From GCA-002050365 sp964237235 (GTDB lineage: Bacteria > Acidobacteriota > Blastocatellia > Pyrinomonadales > Pyrinomonadaceae): DNA of 64,000 nt. The stretch lies in NCBI GenBank assembly GCA_964237235.1, contig CAXSGY010000006.1:124001-188000 (forward strand), written 5' to 3'. Positions 51,438 through 60,424 of this stretch are shown here, in pieces; the first letter of the stretch is position 1; each line of letters starts with the position of its first letter. The position numbers were made by a program, and so were the translations under genes. The notes beneath the pieces were generated by a model, which was not told the origin of the DNA, did not search any database, and worked only from the letters and a program-made list of their open reading frames with translations.

Positions 51438-52366
51438 CTCCGAGCCTTCGCCGCGTCAACCGTATTTTTCATCAGCATCGCAATCGTCAAAAGACCGACT
51501 CCGCCGGGAACGGGCGTAAAATTAGCGGCGCGCGCTCTGGCTTCTTTCGGGTTGACATCGCCGACCAACGTCGAGCCGCGTTTTTCGATGGTGTTCAAGC
51601 GTTTTTCGAGTTCCGCTTCGTCGAATAATTCGTGCGCCTCGTCCGCGCTCGAAACGCTGTTCATTCCGACATCTACGACGGTCGCGCCCGGTTTGATAAA
51701 ATCGGCGCGGACAAATCCGGCGCGTCCGATTGCCGCGACGAGGATGTCGGCGTTTGACGCGATTTCGGCTAAATTCGCGGTGCGCGAATGGCAAATCGTG
51801 ACGGTCGCGTTTTCCTGCAAAAGCAGCATCGCCATCGGTTTGCCGACGATGTTGCTGCGCCCGATGACGACCGCGTTTTTGCCCGCGATTTCGATGTTTG
51901 AACGCTTGAGCATTTCAATTATTCCGGCGGGCGTGCAGGGCGCGAGCGTTTTTTGTCCCTGAAAAAGCCGTCCGGCGTTCGTCGGGTGAAAACCGTCAAC
52001 GTCTTTTTCGGGGTTAATTCGTTCTAAAATTTCCGCTTCGTTGATTTGTTTCGGCAATGGAAGCTGCACGAGAATTCCGTCCACGTCGTCGTTTAAATTT
52101 AATTCTTCGACGACACGCAAAAGCTCTTCGTGCGAAGTTTCCGCCGGAAGGTGTATGTGTTCGGAGCGTATGCCGAGTTCGCGGCTGGTTTTGACTTTGC
52201 CGTTCACGTAAACTTCCGATGCCGCGTCGTCGCCGACGCGCACGACCGTCAAGCCCGGTTGAAACGGAAGATTTTTTATTTCTTCGGCGAGTTCCGCCTT
52301 TATCTGTTCGGCGATAATTGCGCCGCTTAAAATGCTGGCGGTTTTTTGCGTAGTTTCTGCTATCAT
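51425..52366 (-). CDS. folD: methylenetetrahydrofolate dehydrogenase/cyclohydrolase
   Basis: A 313-residue bifunctional FolD, which interconverts 5,10-methylene- and 10-formyl-tetrahydrofolate using NADP. The substrate motifs YVNGKVKTSRELGI (catalytic Lys) and DGILVQLPLPKQ, the PEKDVDGFHPTN segment, and the nucleotide motif VVIGRSNIVGKPMA are all present. PVPGGVGLLTIAML closes the protein. Its last residues (RRTKN) come from a repeat. The gene is divergent from the Slt gene with a gap of about 40 bp. Confidence 0.95.
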   Translation of the reverse strand: MIAETTQKTASILSGAIIAEQIKAELAEEIKNLPFQPGLTVVRVGDDAASEVYVNGKVKTSRELGIRSEHIHLPAETSHEELLRVVEELNLNDDVDGILVQLPLPKQINEAEILERINPEKDVDGFHPTNAGRLFQGQKTLAPCTPAGIIEMLKRSNIEIAGKNAVVIGRSNIVGKPMAMLLLQENATVTICHSRTANLAEIASNADILVAAIGRAGFVRADFIKPGATVVDVGMNSVSSADEAHELFDEAELEKRLNTIEKRGSTLVGDVNPKEARARAANFTPVPGGVGLLTIAMLMKNTVDAAKARRTKN

Positions 52367-52408
52367 AATTGGCGAATTTCTTTTATTTTATACCGTTTTC
52401 GTCAATTT

Positions 52409-54919
52409 ATGCTACACGCCAAATCATTCACGTTTTTTTTGATTTTCTTCGCCGCCTGTTTTTCGATTTTCGCGCAGGACTTACCGGAAGCTCAACGAAA
52501 AATTTCTAATGCCGTCGAAACGCGCGATTATGCGGCGGCAATCGGCGAGCTTGAAAATTTAAAGAAAACCGACCCGAAAATTTTCGCGCTCAATAATTAT
52601 GATTACCTGCTGGCGCGAACGGCGGAAAAAAGCGACGATTTTGCGTCGGCGACGGCGAATTATCAAGCCGTCGCCAGCCGCGATTCGGTTTTGCGCGAAT
52701 ATGCGGTTTGGCATCTGGCGCAGATTTTTCGCGCGTCGGGCAATTTGTTTTTAGAAAGAATTTATCTGCAAAAAATGCTCGCCGCGGCGCCCGAAAGTTT
52801 ACTGGCGAACGCGGCGCAAATTCGTCTGGCGAAAAGTTTTTTTGAGAGCAAAGATTACGCAAACGCCGTTCGTCTGTTAGAAAGTTCGCCGCTCGATTTT
52901 GCGCCGAAAAACGGCGCGATTAATTCGTCGAACAAAGAGCTTTCCAGAGAAAATTCCGCGCTGCTCGGACAATGTTATTTGCGGCTCGGAAACGCGGATA
53001 AAGCGCGGGAAATTTTTACGAAATTAATCAACAATTTGACGAATCCCGTGCAGCCCGACGATTTCGCTTTGGCAGGTGCGCGCGGCTTGGACGAAATCGC
53101 AGTCGGCAAAGAAAATCTCGGCAAAGTCGCGCCGCCTTTGTCCGACGCGGATTATTACAAACGCGCGCAGATTTATCAATTCAACCGCGATTTTGCGGCG
53201 GCGCGGCTGCATTTTAACGCACTCGTCGAAAAATTTCCGGCGAGCAGCTTCGCGCCGAACGCCGTTATTCAAATCGGTCGCGGCTACGCGCAGGAGAGAA
53301 ATTTCGAGGAAGCGATTCGCTGGTTTGAACGCGTCCAAACCGATTTTCCGAACGCGCCTTCCGCCGCCGATGCTTTGAGTCAGGCGGCGAACGCTTACGC
53401 TCGCCTCAACAAGCCGCAGGAAGCGATTGCGCGTTATCAAAAGTTTATCGAAAAATATCCGAACGCCGACTCGCTCGAACGAGCCTATCTAAATATCGTT
53501 GACGTTCTGCGCGACACGAACGCGAACGACGACGCGCTGAAATGGATTGCCAAAACGCGCGAAGCGTTTCGCGGCAAACAGCCCGAAGCCGTCGCGCTGT
53601 TCGCGCAGACGAAAATTCACATCGCGCAAAACGATTGGACAAACGCGCTCAACGAATTGAGCGAACTCGAAACGATGCCCGATTTAGGCGGCGGCGTTCC
53701 GGGCGGCACGAACAAAAACGAAGTCGCATTTTTGAAAGCCTTCGCGCTCGAAAACCTTAACCGCTATGCGGAAGCGATTGACATTTATCTTTCGATTCCC
53801 GACGGACGAAACGAATATTACGGCTGGCGTTCGACCGAAAGATTGAAGGCTTTGGCGACGGACGAAAAAACCAAACCGTTCGCGCGGCAGAAATTTGAGA
53901 ATCTGTGGCAAACGGCACGGCAAACAATTTCCGCCGACAACGCGAAAACAATCAAAGACGCGGCGCAGGCGGCGATACGGCTTGTGACCGACCTGGAAAA
54001 GCAAAATGAAATCGCGGCGAATATGACGAAGGAAGAAATTCTTCTGAGCGTTTTGCGGCAAACTTACGCGCTTCTGCCCGATTATCAAAAAATTCCGAAC
54101 GCAAAAATTTACGAACTCGGGCGCAAGGAAATTTTAAGGGAAAAAAGCGAAAACGCTTCGACTAATCCGCACCGAAATTTAGCTGATGAATTGTTATTTT
54201 TAGGACTGTATGACGAAGCTGCTCCCGAATTTGAAAGCAGCCAACAGAATGCGCAAGCCACTCCAAAATCCAAAATCCAAAATCCAAAATTAGAAGATTT
54301 TAATTTTACACTAGCCGTTTTTTATAAGCGCGGCGATTGGGCAAATCGCGCCGTCGCGTATCTCGAACCGCTCTGGAAAAATGTTCCGGCTGATTTTCAA
54401 ATCGAACTGATTCCGCGCGAACAAGGCGAGATTCTTTATCCCGCGCCGTATAGCGACGCGCTTTTGAAATTTGCCGCTACGCGCAACGTTGATTCGCGCT
54501 TTTTGCTTTCGATAATGCGGCAGGAATCGAGGTTTCGCGCCGATGTCAAATCAAACGCGGCGGCGCGCGGTTTGATGCAGTTTATCCCGACGACTTCGGA
54601 TAAAATCGCCGCCGAATTAGCGCGCGAAAATTTCGATCAGGACGAGCTGTATAATCCGCCGACCGCGATACTTTTCGGTTCGCAGTATCTTTCAAATTTG
54701 TTTAAAATTTTCCCGAATCAACCGGCGGCGGTCGCCGCGAGTTACAACGGCGGCGAAGACAATATGACGCGCTGGCTCGCCCGCGCCAAATCCGGCGATG
54801 CAGACCGGTATGTTCCCGAAATAGTTTTCTCGCAATCGAAGGATTATGTTTATCGGGTGATGGCGAATTACCGAATGTATGAGACTTTTTACGACGAAAA
54901 TCTAAACTTGAAAAAATAG
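52409..54919 (+). CDS. soluble lytic murein transglycosylase (Slt70-like) with TPR repeats
   Basis: An 836-residue periplasmic protein: signal peptide (MLHAKSFTFFLIFFAACFS), a long superhelix of TPR-like repeats (about 30-650, e.g. NAVIQIGRGYAQERNFEEAI), then a C-terminal SLT domain with MRQESRFRADVKS (catalytic Glu), AARGLMQFIP and AASYNGGEDNM. It cleaves glycan strands to 1,6-anhydro ends. ATG 52409 is chosen because it starts the signal peptide. Similar to Slt70/YfhD-type but with more repeats than usual. Confidence 0.9.
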   Translation: MLHAKSFTFFLIFFAACFSIFAQDLPEAQRKISNAVETRDYAAAIGELENLKKTDPKIFALNNYDYLLARTAEKSDDFASATANYQAVASRDSVLREYAVWHLAQIFRASGNLFLERIYLQKMLAAAPESLLANAAQIRLAKSFFESKDYANAVRLLESSPLDFAPKNGAINSSNKELSRENSALLGQCYLRLGNADKAREIFTKLINNLTNPVQPDDFALAGARGLDEIAVGKENLGKVAPPLSDADYYKRAQIYQFNRDFAAARLHFNALVEKFPASSFAPNAVIQIGRGYAQERNFEEAIRWFERVQTDFPNAPSAADALSQAANAYARLNKPQEAIARYQKFIEKYPNADSLERAYLNIVDVLRDTNANDDALKWIAKTREAFRGKQPEAVALFAQTKIHIAQNDWTNALNELSELETMPDLGGGVPGGTNKNEVAFLKAFALENLNRYAEAIDIYLSIPDGRNEYYGWRSTERLKALATDEKTKPFARQKFENLWQTARQTISADNAKTIKDAAQAAIRLVTDLEKQNEIAANMTKEEILLSVLRQTYALLPDYQKIPNAKIYELGRKEILREKSENASTNPHRNLADELLFLGLYDEAAPEFESSQQNAQATPKSKIQNPKLEDFNFTLAVFYKRGDWANRAVAYLEPLWKNVPADFQIELIPREQGEILYPAPYSDALLKFAATRNVDSRFLLSIMRQESRFRADVKSNAAARGLMQFIPTTSDKIAAELARENFDQDELYNPPTAILFGSQYLSNLFKIFPNQPAAVAASYNGGEDNMTRWLARAKSGDADRYVPEIVFSQSKDYVYRVMANYRMYETFYDENLNLKK

Positions 54920-54960
54920 AAAAGCGGCGCGAACTTTTTGAAAGTCCGCGCCGCTTTTTG
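54920..54960. terminator. intrinsic terminator after the Slt gene
   Basis: AAAGCGGCGCG...CGCGCCGCTTT forms a GC-rich hairpin with an inner extension of ACTTT/AAAGT, followed by TTTTT. Confidence 0.85.
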
Positions 54961-54978
54961 ATAATAAACGATTCACAA

Positions 54979-55302
54979 TTAACGATAAACACGATACCGT
55001 CTTCCGTCTTTCGGATTAATTTTGTAGGTGTAAAGAGCCGAACCGCCCGCGCCGGCGGCTGTGCCGATTAACGCGCCCTTTCTGCCGCCGATTAAACCGC
55101 CGAGCAGCGCGCCCGCGCCCGTGCCGATGCCGATATTAATCAAGTTTCGGTGCCGCTCGTAAAAATTCGGACGATTGTAAGTGCGCGTCGTGGTCGTGCG
55201 CGTTCGATAGTTGCGCGAATATCTCGTCTGCGCGTTCGCCGCCAAAGGTAACATCACCGCCAACATCGCCATCATCATTAACGTCGTTATAAATTTTTTC
55301 AT
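54979..55302 (-). CDS. small exported glycine-zipper protein, paralogue A
   Basis: A 107-residue protein with a signal peptide (ending AANAQT), an Arg/Thr/Tyr-rich linker, the segment YNRPNFYERHRNLINIGIGT and a glycine-zipper helix pair (GALLGGLIGGRKGALIGTAA). Glycine-zipper proteins insert in membranes and may oligomerise. It shares this layout with the neighbour at 55562-56005. The role is unknown. Confidence 0.7.
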   Translation of the reverse strand: MKKFITTLMMMAMLAVMLPLAANAQTRYSRNYRTRTTTTRTYNRPNFYERHRNLINIGIGTGAGALLGGLIGGRKGALIGTAAGAGGSALYTYKINPKDGRRYRVYR

Positions 55303-55502
55303 TGCTTAAAATTCTCCTTATTAATTTTGAAGGCTTTTGCCTTTCGTTAATATAAGTATTGGCAACGACCGTGCCAGAAACAGATTTCTATATTTTTCAA
55401 CAATTTACGGCGACATTCTGTTTTCGCGCCAATTTAGCAAGCACTATATCGGTTACGTTTGAACAATATGGTATAAAACGAATTTCGGCGTGCTTCGGGC
55501 GA

Positions 55503-55542
55503 GAAAAAAGCCGTGAAGTTTTTAAAACTTCACGGCTTTTTT
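55503..55542. terminator. intrinsic terminator between the glycine-zipper paralogues
   Basis: AAAAAGCCGTGAAGTTTT pairs perfectly with AAAACTTCACGGCTTTTT and is symmetric, so it can end transcription on either strand. It lies just downstream of the paralogue B gene on the minus strand. Confidence 0.85.
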
Positions 55543-55561
55543 CCATAAATTTCAACTGAAA

Positions 55562-56005
55562 TTAACGCCGGTAGTAGCGCGGTCTTTTCTTATTCAAAAC
55601 GTATGTGTAAAACGCGCCGCTGCCCGCGCCGATTAACGCGCCGACACCCGCGCCCCGTCTGCCGCCGACGATGCCGCCGATAATCGCGCCGCCGCCCGTG
55701 CCGATTCCCAAATTTATTGCGTTGCGATGCCGCTCATAAAAATTCGGGCGATTATAAGTGTAACCGCGCGACGAATAATTTTGATAACCGCTGTTATAGC
55801 CGGAGTTATTGTTGTAGCCGTAACGATTGCGGTTGCCGTAACTATTTCGATTGTCATAACGGACATTATTGTAACGGCTGACGTTGCGGTTGGATCGGCG
55901 GCTCGAATAATTGCTTCGATACCGGCAGGTTTGTGCGTCTGTGCTGAGCGGCGCGGAAATCATCAAAATAAAAAGTGCCGCGAGCAGAACCAAAAACTTT
56001 TTCAT
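55562..56005 (-). CDS. small exported glycine-zipper protein, paralogue B
   Basis: A 147-residue paralogue of the previous protein. Signal peptide (LVLLAALFILMISAPLS), then a 55-residue linker made almost only of Arg, Asn, Tyr, Ser and Gly (e.g. NRNSYGNRNRYGYNNNSGYN), then the shared YNRPNFYERHRNAINLGIGT and a glycine zipper. The linker is the only large difference. A tandem duplication with divergent linkers is likely. Confidence 0.7.
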   Translation of the reverse strand: MKKFLVLLAALFILMISAPLSTDAQTCRYRSNYSSRRSNRNVSRYNNVRYDNRNSYGNRNRYGYNNNSGYNSGYQNYSSRGYTYNRPNFYERHRNAINLGIGTGGGAIIGGIVGGRRGAGVGALIGAGSGAFYTYVLNKKRPRYYRR

Positions 56006-56164
56006 TTTTCTTTTAACCTTCCTTTAATTTATTTCAAAACGGAGAGAGAAATGTGTTAAGTTTTTGGGAGAGTAAAAAAAGCGCGCGCTGATTTGTAAAT
56101 TCAATTTACAAAATTTTCGCGCCGTTTGGCAAGGGCATTTTCGCAAGCAAAGGAGTTTTTTAGA

Positions 56165-57496
56165 ATGAAGTTTATTCGCTATTCAAAATTTAAGGGTTTT
56201 AATGTTTCCGATGTCAATCTCGGCGATCTGATGCAGTCGCTGTCCGATTCGCTGCTCGATTCGGGCTATAACGAAGATTATTACTGGACGCGCCAGCGCA
56301 ACGAGCCGGACGACACGCTCGACGGTTTGCGCGAAGCATTGTTGAAGGCATTAATGGAGCAGGGCATTTTGTCGGCGCAGGATGCGGAGCAAATGCTCGC
56401 CGAAAACGAAGGCAAATTTAAAGGCTCGCTTTTGGAAGAGCTTTTAAACAAGCTGATCGAAAGATTGGTCGAAGAAGGTTATCTGAACTTAAAGGAAGTC
56501 GAGCGTCCGCAGAACGGTCAACAGCAACAGCAAGGCGAAGGCGGGCAAGGCGAAATCGGAACTGCCAGCCCGCGCGACGTGCGTTTTGAAATCACCGAAA
56601 AAGGCTTGGATTTTCTCGGCTATAAAACGCTGCAAAAACTTCTTGGTTCGATGGGCAAATCTTCCATCGGTCGCCACGAAACGCCGCAGCTCGACACGGG
56701 CATCGAAGCGGCTTTGAGCAGCAAGCAATATGAATTCGGCGATACGATAAATCTGGACGTGAACGCGACTTTGCTTTCGGCGATTTCGCGTGAAGGCTTG
56801 GGCGTTCCGCTTAATCTCGAATATAAAGATTTATACGTGCATCAACAGGATTATCAGTCGTCGTGCGCGACCGTCGTGATGCTCGACTGCTCGCATTCGA
56901 TGATTTTATACGGCGAAGATAGATTTACGCCCGCCAAAAAAGTCGCGCTCGCGCTCGCGCATTTGATTCGCACGCAATATCCGGGCGATTCTCTGAAAAT
57001 CGTATTATTTCACGACGGCGCGGAAGAATTACCGATAGCCAAATTAGCGACCACACAAGTCGGTCCATATCACACGAACACGGCGGAAGGCTTAAAATTG
57101 GCGCGGCGAATCCTGAACGCGCAGGGCAAGGAAATGAAGCAAATCGTGATGGTCACCGACGGCAAACCGACCGCCGCTTTTATAGATCCGTCAAACGCCG
57201 CCTATTTTAATTACCGGCGTTATTCGCAGACGCAAACCGACAAACGTCTTTTATACAAAAATTCGATGGGCGGCGACCCGTTCGTGATGGCGGAAACGAT
57301 GAAGGAAGTGCAAGCCTGTCGCAAAGGCAACATAATGATCAATACGTTTATGCTGGCGAGCGATCATTACCTGGTCGAATTCGTCAAAAAAATGTCGGCG
57401 ATGACCAAAGGAAAGGCGTATTTCGCCAACCCGAATAATTTGACGCAATTCGTTTTGATGGATTTTATGAAACGCCGCACGAGCCGCGTAAAATAA
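56165..57496 (+). CDS. von Willebrand factor A domain protein
   Basis: A 443-residue protein. The N-terminal 230 residues are helical with a Gln/Gly-rich spacer (about 115-132). The C-terminal VWA domain has the metal-ion MIDAS motif DCSHS at 241-245 and TDGKP further on. The family resembles the YehP/BatA-type MoxR-associated VWA proteins, which work with an AAA ATPase, not seen here. ATG 56165 has AAGGAG upstream. Its last 97 bp are repeated at 58269-58366, with a vapBC-like pair between. Confidence 0.8.
   Translation: MKFIRYSKFKGFNVSDVNLGDLMQSLSDSLLDSGYNEDYYWTRQRNEPDDTLDGLREALLKALMEQGILSAQDAEQMLAENEGKFKGSLLEELLNKLIERLVEEGYLNLKEVERPQNGQQQQQGEGGQGEIGTASPRDVRFEITEKGLDFLGYKTLQKLLGSMGKSSIGRHETPQLDTGIEAALSSKQYEFGDTINLDVNATLLSAISREGLGVPLNLEYKDLYVHQQDYQSSCATVVMLDCSHSMILYGEDRFTPAKKVALALAHLIRTQYPGDSLKIVLFHDGAEELPIAKLATTQVGPYHTNTAEGLKLARRILNAQGKEMKQIVMVTDGKPTAAFIDPSNAAYFNYRRYSQTQTDKRLLYKNSMGGDPFVMAETMKEVQACRKGNIMINTFMLASDHYLVEFVKKMSAMTKGKAYFANPNNLTQFVLMDFMKRRTSRVK
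57400..57496 (+). repeat. direct repeat, copy A (3' end of the VWA gene)
   Basis: The last 97 bp of the VWA gene. Copy B at 58269-58366 is about four-fifths identical by eye and includes the identical 17-bp core GATTTTATGAAACGCCG. Confidence 0.85.
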
Positions 57497-57501
57497 AAGC
57501 T

Positions 57502-57792
57502 ATGAATATACAAACCAAAAGTTACGGAGAAAATCAGGTTGTCATTTCAGCCGACGATCTAAAAAAACTCGTTGAAATCGCGCAAAAAATTGAGCCAATC
57601 GAGGTTGCCGTCGAATATTCCGCCGAAGAAATCGAAGCGCGTGAAAATGCGTTTGAGCGCAAATTACTGGCGGAAGGTTTTATCACCACTATTCCGGCGC
57701 GTGTCGAAACTGACGAGGAATATGACGCTTTTGAACCGATTGAATTTGAAGGCGAGCCGCTTTCCGAAATGATTATCAGGGAAAGAAGATAA
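57502..57792 (+). CDS. VapB-like antitoxin
   Basis: A 96-residue acidic protein directly in front of a PIN-domain gene (the stop TAA abuts the next ATG). The N-terminus could be a DNA-binding region (VVISADDLKKLVEIAQKI) and the C-terminus an acidic toxin-binding tail (YDAFEPIEFEGEPL). The antitoxin role is inferred mainly from gene order. It starts 6 bp after the VWA stop. Confidence 0.7.
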   Translation: MNIQTKSYGENQVVISADDLKKLVEIAQKIEPIEVAVEYSAEEIEARENAFERKLLAEGFITTIPARVETDEEYDAFEPIEFEGEPLSEMIIRERR

Positions 57793-58257
57793 ATGACAGC
57801 TTTTTATTTTGACAGCAGCGCGCTGGTCAAACGATATTCGATTGAAACGGGAACGCAATTTGTTTTTGATCTGGTTCGTCCTTCGACTAAAAACCGTTTT
57901 TACTCGGCGAAAATCACCGAGGTTGAAGTCTATTCGACAATTTCGCGCAAACGCAAAAGTTTATCTTTAAGCGCGGCAAGCGCAAACAAAGCGTTAAAAC
58001 GACTTCGCCGCAACTTTTCGGACAACTTTAACCGGATTGATTTAACTGACGCGATTATTAATGAAGCCGTCCGTTTGGCTGAAAATCACGCTTTGCGCGG
58101 TTACGACGCGGTTCAACTTGCGACGGCTTTAATCGCCAACCGCAAACGATTAAACGAAAGTTTGTCGTCATTAATTTTCGTTTCTGCCGACAATGAGCTA
58201 AATAACGCCGCGCAGTCTGAAGGCTTGCCGGTCGAAAATCCGAATAATCATCCCTGA
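57793..58257 (+). CDS. vapC: VapC-like PIN-domain ribonuclease toxin
   Basis: A 154-residue PIN nuclease. The catalytic acids are D7 (FYFDSSALVKRY), a Glu in AKITEVEVYS, and acidic residues in RGYDAVQLATAL and FVSADNELN, as in VapC toxins. These cleave tRNA or rRNA and are neutralised by the cognate antitoxin, encoded immediately upstream without a gap. It lies between two copies of a direct repeat from the VWA gene. Confidence 0.87.
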   Translation: MTAFYFDSSALVKRYSIETGTQFVFDLVRPSTKNRFYSAKITEVEVYSTISRKRKSLSLSAASANKALKRLRRNFSDNFNRIDLTDAIINEAVRLAENHALRGYDAVQLATALIANRKRLNESLSSLIFVSADNELNNAAQSEGLPVENPNNHP

Positions 58258-58268
58258 AAAAAGACGGC

Positions 58269-58366
58269 GATAATCAAAGCCAAAGCGTATTTTGCCAATC
58301 CGATTTAATCTGACGCAGTTCGCTCTGATGGATTTTATGAAACGCCGGATAAACCGCGTGAAATAA
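58269..58366 (+). repeat. direct repeat, copy B (decayed VWA gene tail)
   Basis: A 98-bp relative of the VWA 3' end with one base-level indel that breaks the frame, no longer coding. Its TAA overlaps the ATG of the next gene (TAATG), a typical native operon junction. Confidence 0.85.
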
Positions 58367-59040
58367 TGAAGAAAAAAGCATTTTGTTCGTGGAGCGGCGG
58401 CAAAGATTCGTGTCTCGCGCTGATTCGCGCCGTCAAAAACAATTACGAAATCACGCATCTTTTGACGATGTTCGACGAGAGCGGCGAGCGTTCGCGCTCG
58501 CACGCCGTTTCGCTCGACTTGATGCGGGCGCAAGCCGCGAGTTTGGGTTTGGAATTAATCGCGCCGAGTGCATCGTGGCAAACCTATCAAACCGTTTTCA
58601 TCGAAGAATTAAAACGATTAAAATCGCAAAATTTCGACGCGGCGATTTTCGGCGATATTGATTTACAGGCGCACCGCGATTGGGAGGAAACGGTTTGCGC
58701 GGCGGCGGAAATCGAAGCTGTTCTGCCGCTTTGGAACAAAAATCGGCTCGATTTGGTCAGAGAATTTTTCGCCGAAAATTTTCGCGCGGTCGTCATTTGC
58801 GTCAACGAAAGATATCTGCCGAAGGAATTTTGCGGGCGCGTTTTCGATGAAGAATTCGTCCGCGATTTGCCGCCCGAAGTTGACGCTTGCGGCGAAAACG
58901 GCGAGTTTCATACGTTTGTTTTCGACGGCAAACTTTTCAAAAATCCGGTGCCTTACCGAATCGAAGAAATTTATCGGCATCAACCGATTTTTCCGTCGAA
59001 TGAGGCGGAGAGTTTTTATTACGCGAAATTAACTTTATAA
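58366..59040 (+). CDS. diphthine-ammonia ligase-like ATP pyrophosphatase (Dph6/MJ0570 type)
   Basis: A 224-residue N-type ATP pyrophosphatase. The PP-loop is SGGKDS at residues 10-15; DIDLQAHRDW and CGENGEFHTFVFDG are hallmarks of the Dph6-related family. In eukaryotes this domain amidates diphthine; bacteria lack diphthamide, and the bacterial role is not known. The ATG overlaps the stop of the decayed VWA tail. Confidence 0.85.
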   Translation: MKKKAFCSWSGGKDSCLALIRAVKNNYEITHLLTMFDESGERSRSHAVSLDLMRAQAASLGLELIAPSASWQTYQTVFIEELKRLKSQNFDAAIFGDIDLQAHRDWEETVCAAAEIEAVLPLWNKNRLDLVREFFAENFRAVVICVNERYLPKEFCGRVFDEEFVRDLPPEVDACGENGEFHTFVFDGKLFKNPVPYRIEEIYRHQPIFPSNEAESFYYAKLTL

Positions 59041-59076
59041 TTTTCTATAAATTTAAAGTTATGCCTTTAAGAAAAG

Positions 59077-59169
59077 AAATTAACAGGGATGAAGAGGATA
59101 GACAGGGATTTTGCATGGATCTGATTGCCTGTATTTTATCTATTCGATCCTCTTCATCCCTGTTAATTT
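59077..59169. repeat. inverted-repeat element with 23-bp perfect arms
   Basis: AAATTAACAGGGATGAAGAG (59077-) and its complement ending at 59169 form 23-bp perfect arms around a 47-bp centre. It lies between the Dph6-like gene and nurA and resembles a miniature palindromic element. Confidence 0.8.
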
Positions 59170-59209
59170 TGTCTTTACCTACTCGGATGCACAGCCTTCG
59201 TAAAAATAA

Positions 59210-60424
59210 ATGATTCATAGAGAACTGCTCACAACCGAACTGCATAATCAACGCCGCGATTTTCAGCAGTTTGCCGAAACGCAGGCGAGCGATTTGACGG
59301 CGTATCTGCACGTTTTGAGCGAATTGCAACAAACATCAAGCGCGGAAATCAACGAGCGTCTGGCGCGGCGCGAAAATTCGGGCGCGATTGTTTCCGATGA
59401 AATTGATAAATATCAAACCTTTTCGGTTCCCTTTGCGGAAAATTGGGCGAACCACGAGGAAGCCCGAAATTGGGCTTCGGAAATCTTAAAAAATCGCACG
59501 ACGTTCGCGGCGGACGCGAGCCAGATTTTGCCCGGACGCGACATCAGTCTGCCGGTCGCGGCGATTCAAATCGGCTGGTTTGAAAATCCGCATTCCGAGA
59601 CGCTGCCGTATGAAAAAAACGCCGAATTCAGAATTTTATCGCCGAAGGATTTGCTGGAAAATCAGGGCGAACAGATGAACCCGGAGACGCGCGTCGGCGA
59701 AATGCGCTTTCACGCCGAAGTCGAGCGCGTCGGCAAATTTCTTGCTGCCAAACAAGGCTGGCAGGAACGCGGCGAGCGGATGCCGCTGGCGTTTTTCGAC
59801 AATACTCTGCTGATTTCCTTCTCCTTGCCGCAGACGCAGATTCAGGAAAGTTTTTTGCAGGCGGTCGTCAATCTCGTGCGCTTTTCCAGAGAAACAAAAG
59901 TTCCGCTCGTCGGTTACGTTGACCACAGCTACGCGCGCGATCTGCTGAATATGATCGACGCTTTTGAAGGCAAAACAACTTCGGAAAAACAGACGCTCTA
60001 CGACGCGACGATTCTGCACAGCGCAACGCCGGAAATTGAACAGACGCTTCAGTTTTGGGGCGACAGAACTTGTTTCTGCTATTCAAACCGCAAAGGCTTG
60101 AACGCTTTTATTGATTTGGAAACCGGAAAATCACTCGTCGGTTTCGTTTATTTGCAAACGACCGCCGATTCCGCGCCGGCGCGAATTGACGTTCCGGCGT
60201 GGATTTACGAAGCGAATTTGCTCGACGAAGTTTTAGACGCGATTCGCGCCGAATGCGTGATCGGTTTGGGTTATCCATACGCTCTCGAAACGGCGGATCA
60301 AACGGCGGTCATTACATTGCGCGACCGCGAAGTTTTCCTGCGCGCTTTACAAGACTTTGCGAGCCGTGAAAAACTGAATTTCAGCGTCTCGCGCAAATCG
60401 GCGAGCAAAGGCAGACGCAGATAA
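59210..60424 (+). CDS. nurA: NurA-domain nuclease
   Basis: A 404-residue NurA nuclease. The first active-site motif is FAADASQILPGRD (DAS region) and the second GYVDHSYARDLL. In archaea NurA works with the HerA helicase in DNA end resection; in bacteria NurA-HerA pairs take part in repair and also in phage defence. No HerA gene is seen in the window; the HAS-barrel-like protein at 61377 is the nearest candidate partner. The N-terminus is a helical extension. Confidence 0.85.
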   Translation: MIHRELLTTELHNQRRDFQQFAETQASDLTAYLHVLSELQQTSSAEINERLARRENSGAIVSDEIDKYQTFSVPFAENWANHEEARNWASEILKNRTTFAADASQILPGRDISLPVAAIQIGWFENPHSETLPYEKNAEFRILSPKDLLENQGEQMNPETRVGEMRFHAEVERVGKFLAAKQGWQERGERMPLAFFDNTLLISFSLPQTQIQESFLQAVVNLVRFSRETKVPLVGYVDHSYARDLLNMIDAFEGKTTSEKQTLYDATILHSATPEIEQTLQFWGDRTCFCYSNRKGLNAFIDLETGKSLVGFVYLQTTADSAPARIDVPAWIYEANLLDEVLDAIRAECVIGLGYPYALETADQTAVITLRDREVFLRALQDFASREKLNFSVSRKSASKGRRR

